From CAYJEQ01 sp964369235 (GTDB lineage Bacteria > Bacillota > Clostridia > Oscillospirales > Ruminococcaceae), in assembly GCA_964369235.1 (NCBI GenBank), contig CAYJEQ010000034.1, positions 1 to 25,833 on the forward strand: DNA of 25,833 nt, given 5' to 3'. Position numbers and translations under genes: made by a program. The notes below the pieces were generated by a model. It was given only the letters and a program-made list of their open reading frames with translations, was not told where the DNA came from and ran no database searches. This document shows positions 7,235-15,838 of this stretch, one piece after another. Position 1 is the first letter of the stretch; the number at the start of each line of letters is the position of its first letter.

Positions 7235-7699
7235 CTATAGTAGGTCAAGGCTAATCTTAATTACTACTTTGCGAATTTCCATAGATTCCTCTTTAATAAC
7301 TGCTGGGCGATGTACATCTTCTGGGAAGAATACACAGAATACTCCTGGCACTATATCAATAAGGAACTCGTTTTCTACCTCTTTGTAGAATATAAGATCT
7401 CTCTCAACTATATGTTCATCAATCTCATAGTCATCACGGTAGTAGGTAACACCAATCTGCTCTTTACCTGATATCAAAAACTGTACATCAAGGTATTTCT
7501 CATGGGACTCTGCTCTTTTTACATTTTGCGCTTCGGTTACTACATTAAATACCTGAGCATACATATCCTTACCCTGTATTTCGTAGACACCATTTTCTAG
7601 CTTATCAAAATCCGTATCCCTTAGATATGCTATAGCTTTGTTTATAGCTTCTGGGTACTTTTGATCTTCTGTTTTACAATATATAGATGAATAAATCAT
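7235..7699 (-). CDS. YhcH/YjgK/YiaL family protein (DUF386)
   Basis: A 154-residue cupin-like protein of the family that includes E. coli YiaL, YhcH (sialic-acid operon) and the EbgC beta-galactosidase subunit. Family marks are ESHEKYLDVQ at 64-73 with His66 and Asp71, and the C-terminal FFPEDVHRP at 124-132 with His130. These histidines and acidic residues are candidate metal or sugar ligands. Members are thought to act on sugar anomers or sugar acids, though activities are poorly established. The ribosome binding site is weak. Its place directly ahead of the TRAP genes parallels yiaL-yiaMNO and the sialic-acid clusters. Confidence 0.88.
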   Translation of the reverse strand: MIYSSIYCKTEDQKYPEAINKAIAYLRDTDFDKLENGVYEIQGKDMYAQVFNVVTEAQNVKRAESHEKYLDVQFLISGKEQIGVTYYRDDYEIDEHIVERDLIFYKEVENEFLIDIVPGVFCVFFPEDVHRPAVIKEESMEIRKVVIKISLDLL

Positions 7700-7744
7700 T
7701 TTTTATACCAATCCCGACCAAAGGGGATCATACCTTTTTATAAA

Positions 7745-8734
7745 TTATGTGGTTTCTCTAAGAACTATATCTAGCTTAATAGTTGTTGTTTTATCAGGGT
7801 TATTACCCTGTAAAACATCTTGTAGTAGTTTTACCGATACAGTGCTTAGCTCCTCCATTGCAGTGTTTAAAGAGGTTAGTCGTGGAGAAACAATGTCACA
7901 GTATATAGAGTTATTAATACTAATAACTGCCACATCATCAGGGATACTCTTGCCTACACTTAGCAGTGCCTTAATACCACCTACTGCGATAATATCCTCT
8001 GAATAGATGATACCATCTATGTTTTTATCATGGTATAAAGCCTTCATAGTGTTTAGGTATCCATCTTCTATATTAGGACTAGAGTCCACTATTAGAAGAT
8101 TTTCCTCCGTGTAACCTAGCTCTAACATCTTGCCAATATAACCGTTCTTTTTTCTTTGTCCGCTGGCTGTAGTTGGCTTTTGGATATAGGCTATATTTCG
8201 CTTACCTATGCTGTATAGCTTCTCTACACATTGACGAACTCCGTCCTCCTCATCAATAACGATACTCCACATATTATCCATCTGGGAGTGTCCATTTAGA
8301 AGTAGGGCTGGGCCCTTAGGGAAGTTTTTCTGTATAGATTTTAATACTTCTTCATCTTGGTATCTAGATCCAACTAAGATGATAGCCTCTACTTTGCGCT
8401 TTACAAGTATGTTTATACAGGAGTTAATATGGTTAAGCTGGGAACCAGAATTTAAGATTATACCACAGTATCCAATCTCTCTTAGTTTACTTTCAATAAA
8501 ATAAGCGATAGATGTATGATGATCTATTCTAATATCCTCAATAACAATACCAATAAGCTTACTGGCACCACTTACCAAAACTCTTGCATTTTGATCAGGC
8601 ACAAAATTATGTTTTTGAAGTATGGCATTAACTCGGTCTTTTGTTTCCTGTTTAACCTTAGCACTTCCTGTGATTACTCTTGAAACTGTACTTGCTGATA
8701 CACCTGCTTCTTTAGCAATATCATAGATAGTCAT
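7745..8734 (-). CDS. LacI-family transcriptional regulator
   Basis: About 329 residues. The N-terminal LacI helix-turn-helix (TIYDIAKEAGVSASTVSRVI) and hinge region (NFVPDQNARVLVSG) are followed by a periplasmic-binding-protein-like sensor domain from about residue 60. The start at 8734 gives the family-standard MTIYDIA N-terminus; an ATG four codons upstream is also possible, since AAAGGA lies very close to it. As third gene of the operon it is probably autoregulated. Its likely target is the CG-centred operator at the operon promoter (10533-10546). The inducer is presumably the transported compound or an intermediate, which is inference. Confidence 0.93.
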   Translation of the reverse strand: MTIYDIAKEAGVSASTVSRVITGSAKVKQETKDRVNAILQKHNFVPDQNARVLVSGASKLIGIVIEDIRIDHHTSIAYFIESKLREIGYCGIILNSGSQLNHINSCINILVKRKVEAIILVGSRYQDEEVLKSIQKNFPKGPALLLNGHSQMDNMWSIVIDEEDGVRQCVEKLYSIGKRNIAYIQKPTTASGQRKKNGYIGKMLELGYTEENLLIVDSSPNIEDGYLNTMKALYHDKNIDGIIYSEDIIAVGGIKALLSVGKSIPDDVAVISINNSIYCDIVSPRLTSLNTAMEELSTVSVKLLQDVLQGNNPDKTTTIKLDIVLRETT

Positions 8735-8764
8735 AATTAATACCATGTCCTTTCTATTATTTTG

Positions 8765-8800
8765 TAGTATTTACGGCAGTTAATACTGCCGTAAATACTA
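8765..8800. repeat. Perfect 15-bp-arm hairpin between cyclase gene and lacI
   Basis: TAGTATTTACGGCAG (8765-8779) is mirrored at 8786-8800 with a 6-base loop. No T-run follows on the minus strand, so it is more likely an mRNA stabiliser, processing site or partial attenuator than a full terminator. A protein-binding palindrome is the alternative. Confidence 0.6.
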
Positions 8801-8818
8801 TATGCCTGTTAAGATAAA

Positions 8819-9505
8819 TTACTTGGAAAACTCTGCAAGGCCTTCAATAGCATATGCTCTAATTGGGCAGGAATCTAGGCCAACAATTGGGATTGGAGTG
8901 TAGGACATAAAGAAGATATCAGTTGTTAGCTGTTCTAGGTTCTTTAGAACTTCTAGGAAAACAATGTCCTCAGCCATAAGAATGTCATGGAATGGGCAAA
9001 CATCATCATTGGAGTTCTCGATGGAAACACCATCACCAAAACCTACACATTTAACTTTTTTATCTCTAAACCACTCAGCAGCTTCTTTACAGATTAGTAG
9101 ACGCTTATCTTCCTCAGTATTTGTCTTATCTGTAAATGGCTCTAGCTTGTAGATGGAATCTAGGATTACAATATCTCCGTCCTTAATCTTATCACCTAGC
9201 ACCTTATCAAGGTCAGCTGGCATAATATGTGTGTAAGGATCCATGTGGGAGATTTCTACATATACTGCTCTACCCATAAATGTTGTAAGTGGTAGATCAG
9301 CTACATCTGTCCAATCATCATGGTGATGGTATGGGCATTCTACATGAGTACCTAGATGGCTTGTAATATCCATTGTTGTGTGCCAGTCTGGAATTGGGCC
9401 ACCTGTGTTAAATCTTGTTAAGCTACATCTTCTGCTTTCTGTTTTTGGGTCTAGTCTTTTTGTTAAGTCGATTACTCTTAGGTTTCCTAACATTTCTACG
9501 CTCAT
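8819..9505 (-). CDS. Cyclase-family (kynurenine formamidase-like) metallohydrolase
   Basis: A 228-residue protein of the cyclase/kynurenine formamidase fold (PF04199). The N-terminal VIDLTKRLDP strand leads to the metal-binding motif HLGTHVECPYHH at residues 50-61. The family consensus is HxGTHxDxPxH, so His50, His54 and His60 are present while the usual Asp is Glu56. Members hydrolyse cyclic or linear amides and lactone-like rings (N-formylkynurenine, isatin). Here the context (TRAP uptake, keto-acid reductase-like neighbour) suggests opening of a ring or lactone in an imported acid, but that is inference. An AAAAGGAG site precedes the start. It is second in the operon. Confidence 0.88.
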   Translation of the reverse strand: MSVEMLGNLRVIDLTKRLDPKTESRRCSLTRFNTGGPIPDWHTTMDITSHLGTHVECPYHHHDDWTDVADLPLTTFMGRAVYVEISHMDPYTHIMPADLDKVLGDKIKDGDIVILDSIYKLEPFTDKTNTEEDKRLLICKEAAEWFRDKKVKCVGFGDGVSIENSNDDVCPFHDILMAEDIVFLEVLKNLEQLTTDIFFMSYTPIPIVGLDSCPIRAYAIEGLAEFSK

Positions 9506-9588
9506 TTTAATTACTCCTTTTAAACTGATACCTATATTTTAAGGCATCTATGGTTTGTATTATTCATTATAGTTTAAAAAATTATCTT

Positions 9589-10497
9589 TTAAACTTTGCC
9601 TTCTAGTCCGTGGATTATGTTTACTACAAATTCCATTTTAGGAACAGCTACATTTATTTTCTTAGCAGCCTTAACAACTGCACCACTTATAGTGTCTACC
9701 TCGGTTTTTCTACCATCTCTAATATCTGCATAGATAGAGGTTAAACCCTCCATGCCACCTAGAACAACATCTCTAACTTTTTTCTGGATTTCTGTTTCGT
9801 CAAAGCCCATACCCTCAGCATTTGCCACTGAAACAGCCTCGGTAATTAGGGACTGTAGCATTTCTTTAGCATATGGATTTGTTTCCATATAACCCATTGG
9901 AACCTGTAGGGCACCAGTTAGCACACTTAAGGTGGAGTTTACAAATAGTTTGCTCCAGATAATCTTTCTAATATTCTCATCCACTTCACATTCCACACCG
10001 GATTTTGTAAAGCTGTCTGCAATGGAACTAAGTATACTGGAATCACCATAAGGTAGTCCTATATAAGTAACGCCACTACCACCATGGAAAACCACATTTG
10101 TTTCTCTAATGGAACTGTTATGGTTAGTTGCGCCGATGATTATCTTATCATTAGAAACAAACTGGGATAGTACATCTTCGTGACCTGCACCATTTTGCAG
10201 TGTCATTACATATGTGTTTTCGCCAATTAGCTCTTTATTATTTTCTAGTGCAGCTTTGGAAAATAGTGATTTTACAAATAATATCACTAGATCCACTTCG
10301 CCTACTTCCTTGCCACTTAATGAGGCTTTAGGAAAGACCTGTGTAACACCATCTTTTTCCTGTATGGTAACGCCGGACTGATTTACTGCATCTACTTTAT
10401 TCTTGTCGATGTCTATTAAGTACACCTGATTTTCTCTGGATAGGTATCCGCCAATGAGCATTCCCATTGCACCACATCCTAGGACTGCAATTTTCAT
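9589..10497 (-). CDS. Ketopantoate reductase (PanE/ApbA) family oxidoreductase
   Basis: A 302-residue NAD(P)H-dependent 2-keto-acid reductase. The N-terminal Rossmann motif is GCGAMG (7-12), QNGAG follows at 101-105, and the C-terminal helical domain holds WSKLFVN with Lys183 as the expected catalytic lysine. SIYADIRDGRKTEVD (254-268) holds the Ser, Asp and Glu266 that position substrate in PanE. Length is normal. A strong AAGGAGG supports the start. As first gene of a TRAP/LacI catabolic operon, with no pantothenate genes around, it more probably handles an alpha-keto or hydroxy acid related to the imported substrate than ketopantoate; a housekeeping PanE role cannot be excluded. Confidence 0.88.
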   Translation of the reverse strand: MKIAVLGCGAMGMLIGGYLSRENQVYLIDIDKNKVDAVNQSGVTIQEKDGVTQVFPKASLSGKEVGEVDLVILFVKSLFSKAALENNKELIGENTYVMTLQNGAGHEDVLSQFVSNDKIIIGATNHNSSIRETNVVFHGGSGVTYIGLPYGDSSILSSIADSFTKSGVECEVDENIRKIIWSKLFVNSTLSVLTGALQVPMGYMETNPYAKEMLQSLITEAVSVANAEGMGFDETEIQKKVRDVVLGGMEGLTSIYADIRDGRKTEVDTISGAVVKAAKKINVAVPKMEFVVNIIHGLEGKV

Positions 10498-10532
10498 TTC
10501 CTTGTCCTCCTTATACAGTTGTGATTATTTTT

Positions 10533-10546
10533 TGAAATCGGTTGCA
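10533..10546 (-). promoter_or_regulatory. LacI/CcpA-type operator at the catabolic operon promoter
   Basis: TGAAATCGGTTGCA on the plus strand matches 13 of 14 positions of the LacI/cre-type pattern TGWAANCGNTNWCA, and symmetry extends to TTTG...CAAA on the flanks. It starts five bases after the -10 box and covers the expected transcription start, a position where bound repressor would block initiation. The regulator could be the operon's own LacI protein or CcpA. Confidence 0.68.
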
Positions 10547-10551
10547 AACAC

Positions 10552-10580
10552 ATTATAGCAAACTTATAATGAGAATTCAA
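10552..10580 (-). promoter_or_regulatory. Sigma-A promoter of the PanE-cyclase-LacI-YhcH-TRAP operon
   Basis: On the minus strand TTGAAT (10580-10575), 17 bases, TATAAT (10557-10552). The start site would fall near 10545, leaving a leader of about 48 bases before the PanE-like gene. Confidence 0.75.
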
Positions 10581-10818
10581 TACTCATACAAAATTTTATG
10601 AACAATGTGAATTTTTATCTATTTTTTTGGTGATTATATCTAAAATTATAAATATTTGTTCATACATTGCACAAAAATATATCTGAAATCCATTGCAAAA
10701 CCTCTAATTTATTAACAAAATAATACAGCGATTTACTATAATAAAATCAATATAACTGGATTTTTTACATGTAAATTATGAAAAAACATATGAAAATACA
10801 ATCGGTGTCATAATTCGA

Positions 10819-10861
10819 CAAAAGAAAACTACCCTAGTGAAATCATTTCATCTAGGGTAGT
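10819..10861 (-). terminator. Terminator of the Mrp operon
   Basis: ACTACCCTAG (10828-10837) pairs with CTAGGGTAGT (10852-10861), with an inner TGAAAT/ATTTCA stem. On the minus strand it is followed by a TTTTCTTTT tract. It lies about 20 bases after the last mrp gene. Confidence 0.88.
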
Positions 10862-10881
10862 CATATCCAAATATATAAATA

Positions 10882-12807
10882 CTAATTACTACCTACAATT
10901 AGTAGATAGGCTAGGGTGCAGATAAAACCAACTCCAAATAGCAGTAGGCTATATGAAAGGGAGTAGGTAATGTGTAGCTCAGCCCTATCTCGGTCAATAA
11001 ACCTAGGTTTGCCTTCAAAGAAGGTTTTGGGAATGGCTACAGATTTAAAGAATACTCGGTTAATAATAACAATGATTACATCTACGCTAATATCCACCGT
11101 TCTAAATATTACTGCAAAGCTAAAGCTAAGTCCTTTAAACAGTGGTTTGTAAATTAGAGTTTCTAGGCTAATATTTCCACTGCCGTAATCACGATACCCC
11201 TTAGTAGGACTGGCAACGGTTTTTCTAGCAACTAGTAGATATAAACCAGTACCGATAGCAGCAGATATTAAGCTACCTTTAAGGTTAATCCAGATAAAGT
11301 AGTGGATATCCTTGCTGTGGGTACCGAGGAAATGGCTAGCAAACTCCCCAATAACATCAAATGTTTGGTTGGGAACTACCCCAAAGATTATAATTATAGC
11401 TGCAATAGAGGAAAGCATAACCATAGTTTTAAAAGAAACATAATGGCTTTTGGTGCAACTGCTTATCTGATTAGGAGGATTTTCTATAAATAAACAGATA
11501 AACAACTTTAGCATATAGGCAAAGGTAATACCACCAGAAATTAGGAATACCCACTCAAAGGCGGTGTATATTCCCTGATGGGTAAGATGTACCATCTCCA
11601 CCATCGCTTCATGAAGTAGGGTTTTACTGGCATATCCACTAAATAGTGGTACTCCCATTAGGGACAGAGCACCTACAGCAAAAGCAACCATTAGCCAAGG
11701 TTTATTCTTTCCATAGCCTTTTAGCTGATTTAAATCTAGGGTGTGGGTGTTTTGGTAGATGATGCCTGCACAGCTAAATAGTAGTATCTTAATTAAGCTG
11801 TGGTTAATCATATGATACAGGGTACCATAGGCAGCGTAGGTGTTGTGATCTCCTAGCATTACAGTCAGGGATACACCCCATAGAATAAATCCTATCTGGG
11901 ACACTGAGGAGTAGGCAAGAGTTCTCTTAAGATTATTACTAAAGAAAGCAAATATCCCACCTATAACCATATTAAACATACTGATAATTAGTAGGAAATT
12001 AATCCACTGGGTGCTAAAGGACATAATCTTTAAGGTGATAAGTATAATACCGTATACACCTGTTTTGGTAAGCAGTCCTGACAGCAGTCCACTGGCAGGT
12101 GCAGGTGCAGCAGTATGGGCTACAGGTAACCAATCGTGAAGGGTAAAGACCCCAGCCTTAGCCCCAAAGCCTATAAATATTAATACTATTGCAATTAGTA
12201 GCATAGGATTATCTTGATGGGCTGTGGTTAGGTCAGTTAGGGTGGATAGGGTTAAATCCCCTGTAAGGTGGTATAGAATAAATATACCAAATAGTAGGGA
12301 TAGACCACCGAATAATCCATAAGCAAGATAGCTGTTAGCAGCAGAGGTGGTGCTTTGGGTGCCTGAATGAGCTACCCATAAATAGCTAGTAAAGGACATA
12401 ATCTCAAAAAACACAAATAGTGTAAATAGATCCCCAGCATAGAAAACCCCCATAGTACCTGCAAAGGTTACTATTAATGAGCTATAGTATCTGGTAAGGT
12501 GTTCTGTGTGGTGGTCAAAGTATTCATTGGTAGCAACAGCACTAACCAGCCATAGCACCGAGGCAACGATGGCAAATATAGCACCTAGCTCAGTAGTGGC
12601 AAAGGAAATGCCAAAACCACTAAACATATTAAGGCTAACAAAATTATCATGGTTAAAATCCATTAGTATTTTACAGCTAATTACAAGGGAAGCCCCAGTG
12701 GTAATAACAGCCATAGCCCAGAGGGCCTTGATGTTTTTAACCATAGACATAGCAAATCCAATAATTAAAAGTGAAATCACTAATAGAGGAATAGTTGTTA
12801 AATTCAT
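10882..12807 (-). CDS. Proton-conducting NuoL/M-like antiporter subunit, long form (fourth MrpD-like)
   Basis: About 641 residues, much longer than the other three homologues. The core is a Proton_antipo_M protein with all expected charged residues: Glu135 in FVFFEIMSF, Lys217 in GFGAKAGV, Lys248 in LLTKTG, the AHTAAPAPASGLLSG motif and a late Lys in GYASK. The extra C-terminal region, roughly 150 residues, holds a hydrophobic/amphipathic stretch and a last membrane helix, reminiscent of the lateral helix and anchor of NuoL/HyfB-type subunits. The ATG at 12807 has AAAGGA eight bases upstream, better than an ATG three codons earlier. It is last in the operon, before a terminator. It may take the place of the large MrpA N-terminal module; this is inference. 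Confidence 0.88.
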   Translation of the reverse strand: MNLTTIPLLVISLLIIGFAMSMVKNIKALWAMAVITTGASLVISCKILMDFNHDNFVSLNMFSGFGISFATTELGAIFAIVASVLWLVSAVATNEYFDHHTEHLTRYYSSLIVTFAGTMGVFYAGDLFTLFVFFEIMSFTSYLWVAHSGTQSTTSAANSYLAYGLFGGLSLLFGIFILYHLTGDLTLSTLTDLTTAHQDNPMLLIAIVLIFIGFGAKAGVFTLHDWLPVAHTAAPAPASGLLSGLLTKTGVYGIILITLKIMSFSTQWINFLLIISMFNMVIGGIFAFFSNNLKRTLAYSSVSQIGFILWGVSLTVMLGDHNTYAAYGTLYHMINHSLIKILLFSCAGIIYQNTHTLDLNQLKGYGKNKPWLMVAFAVGALSLMGVPLFSGYASKTLLHEAMVEMVHLTHQGIYTAFEWVFLISGGITFAYMLKLFICLFIENPPNQISSCTKSHYVSFKTMVMLSSIAAIIIIFGVVPNQTFDVIGEFASHFLGTHSKDIHYFIWINLKGSLISAAIGTGLYLLVARKTVASPTKGYRDYGSGNISLETLIYKPLFKGLSFSFAVIFRTVDISVDVIIVIINRVFFKSVAIPKTFFEGKPRFIDRDRAELHITYSLSYSLLLFGVGFICTLAYLLIVGSN

Positions 12808-12861
12808 AATATACATCCTTTCAAACTTATTACTATGATTTTTTATTAGTAGGGAGAAAAC

Positions 12862-14313
12862 TTATGTTACTAGATTGTATATCATAGAGATAAGTTGGGT
12901 GGAAAACAGTGACATGATAATCATTACAACTGTAATAATTCCCATAGGTAGAACCATTTCCCAAGGAGATTCTTTAACATGTTCTAGTTTAGAATAATCA
13001 AAATTATCATGGGGCATAAATGCTAGGGTGGCAATCTGCAGTAGATACATAGCTGTAAGTAGCGCAGATATAACTAGGGCAGCCACAGCAATATAGCCTA
13101 CAACACTGCCAGTGGCAATGGCGCTTTGGGCAATGGTGAACTTAGACACAAATCCTCCAAAAGGTGGCAAGCCTATTAAAGCAAGGCTGGATATGGTAAA
13201 TAGCACAAAGGAGGTTTTCATAACCTTGCCACAGCCTTCTATCTGGCTTACATAATCGCTATGAGCAGAGAAGATAGCATTACCAGCGGTGTAGAAGATA
13301 ACAATCTTAATTAGTGCATGGAATATCATATGCAGTAGCCCAGCAACTAGCCCAAGGGTGGACATGGTTGTAACAGCTAGTAGAATATAGGATAGCTGAC
13401 TAATTGTAGAGTAGGCAAATCTACGCTTAATGTGTTTGTTTCGCATAGCAGTAGAGGAGCCGAATAAAATAGTAATAACAGCCATAGCCATAACAATCTG
13501 CTGTACTAGAGTACCAGCTAGATAACTAGGATCAAATAGATAGTAGGTAACCCTCATAGTGGCAAAAGCACCAGACTTAACTACTGCAACAGCGTGAAGC
13601 AGTGCAGTAACGGTAGTAGGTGCAACACCGGCAGCTACAAGCCAACGGTGGAAGGGGAATAACCCAGCCTTAAAGGAAAAACCAATAAACATTAGTAGAT
13701 ATGAGATGTAAAGATAATCATTAGGAGGTAGTTCCATAAAAGGATTTTGGGTAAAGTTCCAGCTACCTGTCATCATAATAAATAACATCATACCTGAGAA
13801 GGAGATAGCAGCCCCAGAAACAGAATAGAGAATGTATTTTTTACCGGCATAGAGATCTCTAGGCTGTGGATGGTGCACAACTAAAGGTAGGGTAATAAAT
13901 GTTAAGCACTCGTAGAATAGATACATAGTAAGCATATCCCCACTAAAGGCTAAACCGATTACAACCCCATAGGTCATAAGATAGTAGGTGAAGAATTTAC
14001 CTAAACCACCTTCATGGGTCATATACTTACTGGCGTATAGTGTGGCCAAAGGCCATAGAAAGCTAACTAAAGTAACAAAAACCATGGACAGCCCATCAAT
14101 CTTAAATGTAAGGGCAAGCTGATGATTAAACTTCACAAGGGTAAAGCTCTCACCACTAAAGGCAAATAGCACAATCATGGTTATGGTAGCTACAAAGGTG
14201 GTAGCACCAAGACTGTAGCTAATAAGACTATCATCGTTTTTGTGCTTAATTCTTGTGGTAATAGCGCCTAGAATTATGGCAAGGACTATAGGTAGAAGTA
14301 TTATAATATTCAT
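12862..14313 (-). CDS. MrpD-like antiporter subunit (third)
   Basis: A 483-residue NuoM/MrpD-type membrane protein of about 14 helices. Conserved ion-path residues are present: Glu135 (YLFYECLTF), Lys215 (GFSFKAGLFPFHRW), Lys246 (VVKSG), the APTTVTALLH variant of the proline motif and the Lys of GFVSK. Its ATG overlaps the upstream gene's stop (ATGA) with AGGAGGAG ahead, so it is translationally coupled. It is a candidate proton or cation channel module of the complex. Confidence 0.9.
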   Translation of the reverse strand: MNIIILLPIVLAIILGAITTRIKHKNDDSLISYSLGATTFVATITMIVLFAFSGESFTLVKFNHQLALTFKIDGLSMVFVTLVSFLWPLATLYASKYMTHEGGLGKFFTYYLMTYGVVIGLAFSGDMLTMYLFYECLTFITLPLVVHHPQPRDLYAGKKYILYSVSGAAISFSGMMLFIMMTGSWNFTQNPFMELPPNDYLYISYLLMFIGFSFKAGLFPFHRWLVAAGVAPTTVTALLHAVAVVKSGAFATMRVTYYLFDPSYLAGTLVQQIVMAMAVITILFGSSTAMRNKHIKRRFAYSTISQLSYILLAVTTMSTLGLVAGLLHMIFHALIKIVIFYTAGNAIFSAHSDYVSQIEGCGKVMKTSFVLFTISSLALIGLPPFGGFVSKFTIAQSAIATGSVVGYIAVAALVISALLTAMYLLQIATLAFMPHDNFDYSKLEHVKESPWEMVLPMGIITVVMIIMSLFSTQLISMIYNLVT

Positions 14314-15776
14314 ATAGCTCCTCCTAAACCTAAAGTAGTTGATATAGTGGTAATAAAGTCAATTATTACAGTTGGAAAAATACCAAGTGTAATAATAAGT
14401 GCAGATAATACAAAAAGTGGTATAATCATAGACTTTGGCATGGTATTTGATTGGATATTATGGATGGGCTTGTCAAAGAATGCCGAAGCAGATACCCATA
14501 GTAGATAAAATCCAGTAAGCAGTGCTGAGATAATGACAATAGCAACTGCTGTAAGTGCTAGTGGGGTAGATGGTAGGGTTAAAGCACCCTGAGCCAGATA
14601 CCATTTGCTAACAAATCCACCTGTTAAGGGGATACCAACAAGGGATAACCCTCCAATGGTAAAGGGGATAAATACACAGGGGAAATTATTGCCTAAGCCT
14701 TTAATATCCTGGGCAGTGGTAAAGCCTAATTTATAGATAATAGCACCAACTGATAGGAATAGTAGGTTTTTAGCTAGGGCGTGGAATAACACCTGTAGTA
14801 AAGCCCCAACAAAGCCTAACTGATTAAATAGAAATAGTCCTAGTAGTACATAGGACACCTGACTTACTGAGGAGTAGGCAAGGCGTTTTTTTAGTACCTT
14901 AGCTCTTAGGGCTAACATAGATCCCATAAATATAGTAAGTAGTGATAGACTAATTAGAACTGTCTGTAGGGTGGTGCCAATTAGTAGAGAAGGCCCTATT
15001 ACATAATAGAGTATTCTAATAATGGCAATAACACCAGCTTTGGTAATAAGTCCTGATAGTAGGCTACTAGCAGGGGCAGGGGCAACTGGATGTGCCACAG
15101 CCAGCCAACTGTGTAAAGGGTACATACCAGCTTTACAGCCAAAGCCAATAACAGATAGTAGTGTAATAGCAAATATCTCACCATTACCTACAAATCCATA
15201 AAGTGGCAGTATACCACCAGCTACAAAGGTAGGTGCAGGTATTAGGTAGTAAAGATACATAATGCCCATTAAACCCATAGCAGTACCAAATAGAGAGTAG
15301 TATAGGAATTTTCTACCAGCAAGCATACTGTCATGGGTTCTCTCATGGATTACTAGCATATAAGCAGATAGGGACATTAACTCAAAGAACATATATAGGG
15401 TAATGGGATTACTACTGTAACAAACCCCTAATAAACAGCCAAAGGTAGTAAGTAGAAAACTGTAAAAGCGTTTTTCTTCCTTAAGATGGCTCATGTATTT
15501 AAAAGTGTATACAGTTACAACGGTCCAGATAACAGCAATAATACTGGTGAAAAATACAGCTAGGATATCGGTTTTAAGGGCTAGGTTCCAGCCCATACCA
15601 ATAGTTAGAAATGTAATTTCACTATCTATAAAGTTAATATTATTGTATAGAGTTAAAACTGTAGTAATAGATACCACCATCATCACATAGGTTCTCTGGA
15701 ATTTAGTGTTACAATTTACTGATAGCAGTACTAAACCTAATATAATAGGGGTTAATACTGTAATTATGTTTAACAT
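14310..15776 (-). CDS. MrpD-like antiporter subunit (second)
   Basis: A 488-residue Proton_antipo_M protein. Key residues are Glu132 (MFFELMSLSAYM), Lys215 (GFGCKAGMYPLHSW), the classic AHPVAPAPASSLLSG loop, Lys246 (LITKAG) and a late Lys in GFVSKW. The start is preceded by AGAAAGG at about 11 bases. A 62-base spacer separates it from the previous gene, the largest internal gap in this operon besides the one before the long subunit. Of the first three D-type subunits it is the closest to textbook MrpD. Confidence 0.92.
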   Translation of the reverse strand: MLNIITVLTPIILGLVLLSVNCNTKFQRTYVMMVVSITTVLTLYNNINFIDSEITFLTIGMGWNLALKTDILAVFFTSIIAVIWTVVTVYTFKYMSHLKEEKRFYSFLLTTFGCLLGVCYSSNPITLYMFFELMSLSAYMLVIHERTHDSMLAGRKFLYYSLFGTAMGLMGIMYLYYLIPAPTFVAGGILPLYGFVGNGEIFAITLLSVIGFGCKAGMYPLHSWLAVAHPVAPAPASSLLSGLITKAGVIAIIRILYYVIGPSLLIGTTLQTVLISLSLLTIFMGSMLALRAKVLKKRLAYSSVSQVSYVLLGLFLFNQLGFVGALLQVLFHALAKNLLFLSVGAIIYKLGFTTAQDIKGLGNNFPCVFIPFTIGGLSLVGIPLTGGFVSKWYLAQGALTLPSTPLALTAVAIVIISALLTGFYLLWVSASAFFDKPIHNIQSNTMPKSMIIPLFVLSALIITLGIFPTVIIDFITTISTTLGLGGAI

Positions 15777-15838
15777 ATATAATCATGCCTTTCTCAGAGT
15801 GTATAGCTACCATAGCAGGAAGAAACTTCCCACTAGGA

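Larger units (their letters stand above)
10498..10881 (-). other. Regulatory and spacer region before the PanE-like gene
   Basis: A 384-base gap between two minus-strand operons. The left part holds the catabolic operon's promoter and operator, and the right end the Mrp terminator. The middle (about 10581-10818) is AT-rich with no gene. It contains a TATGAACAA/TTGTTCATA inverted repeat (10597-10605/10656-10664) whose role is unclear. Confidence 0.55.
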
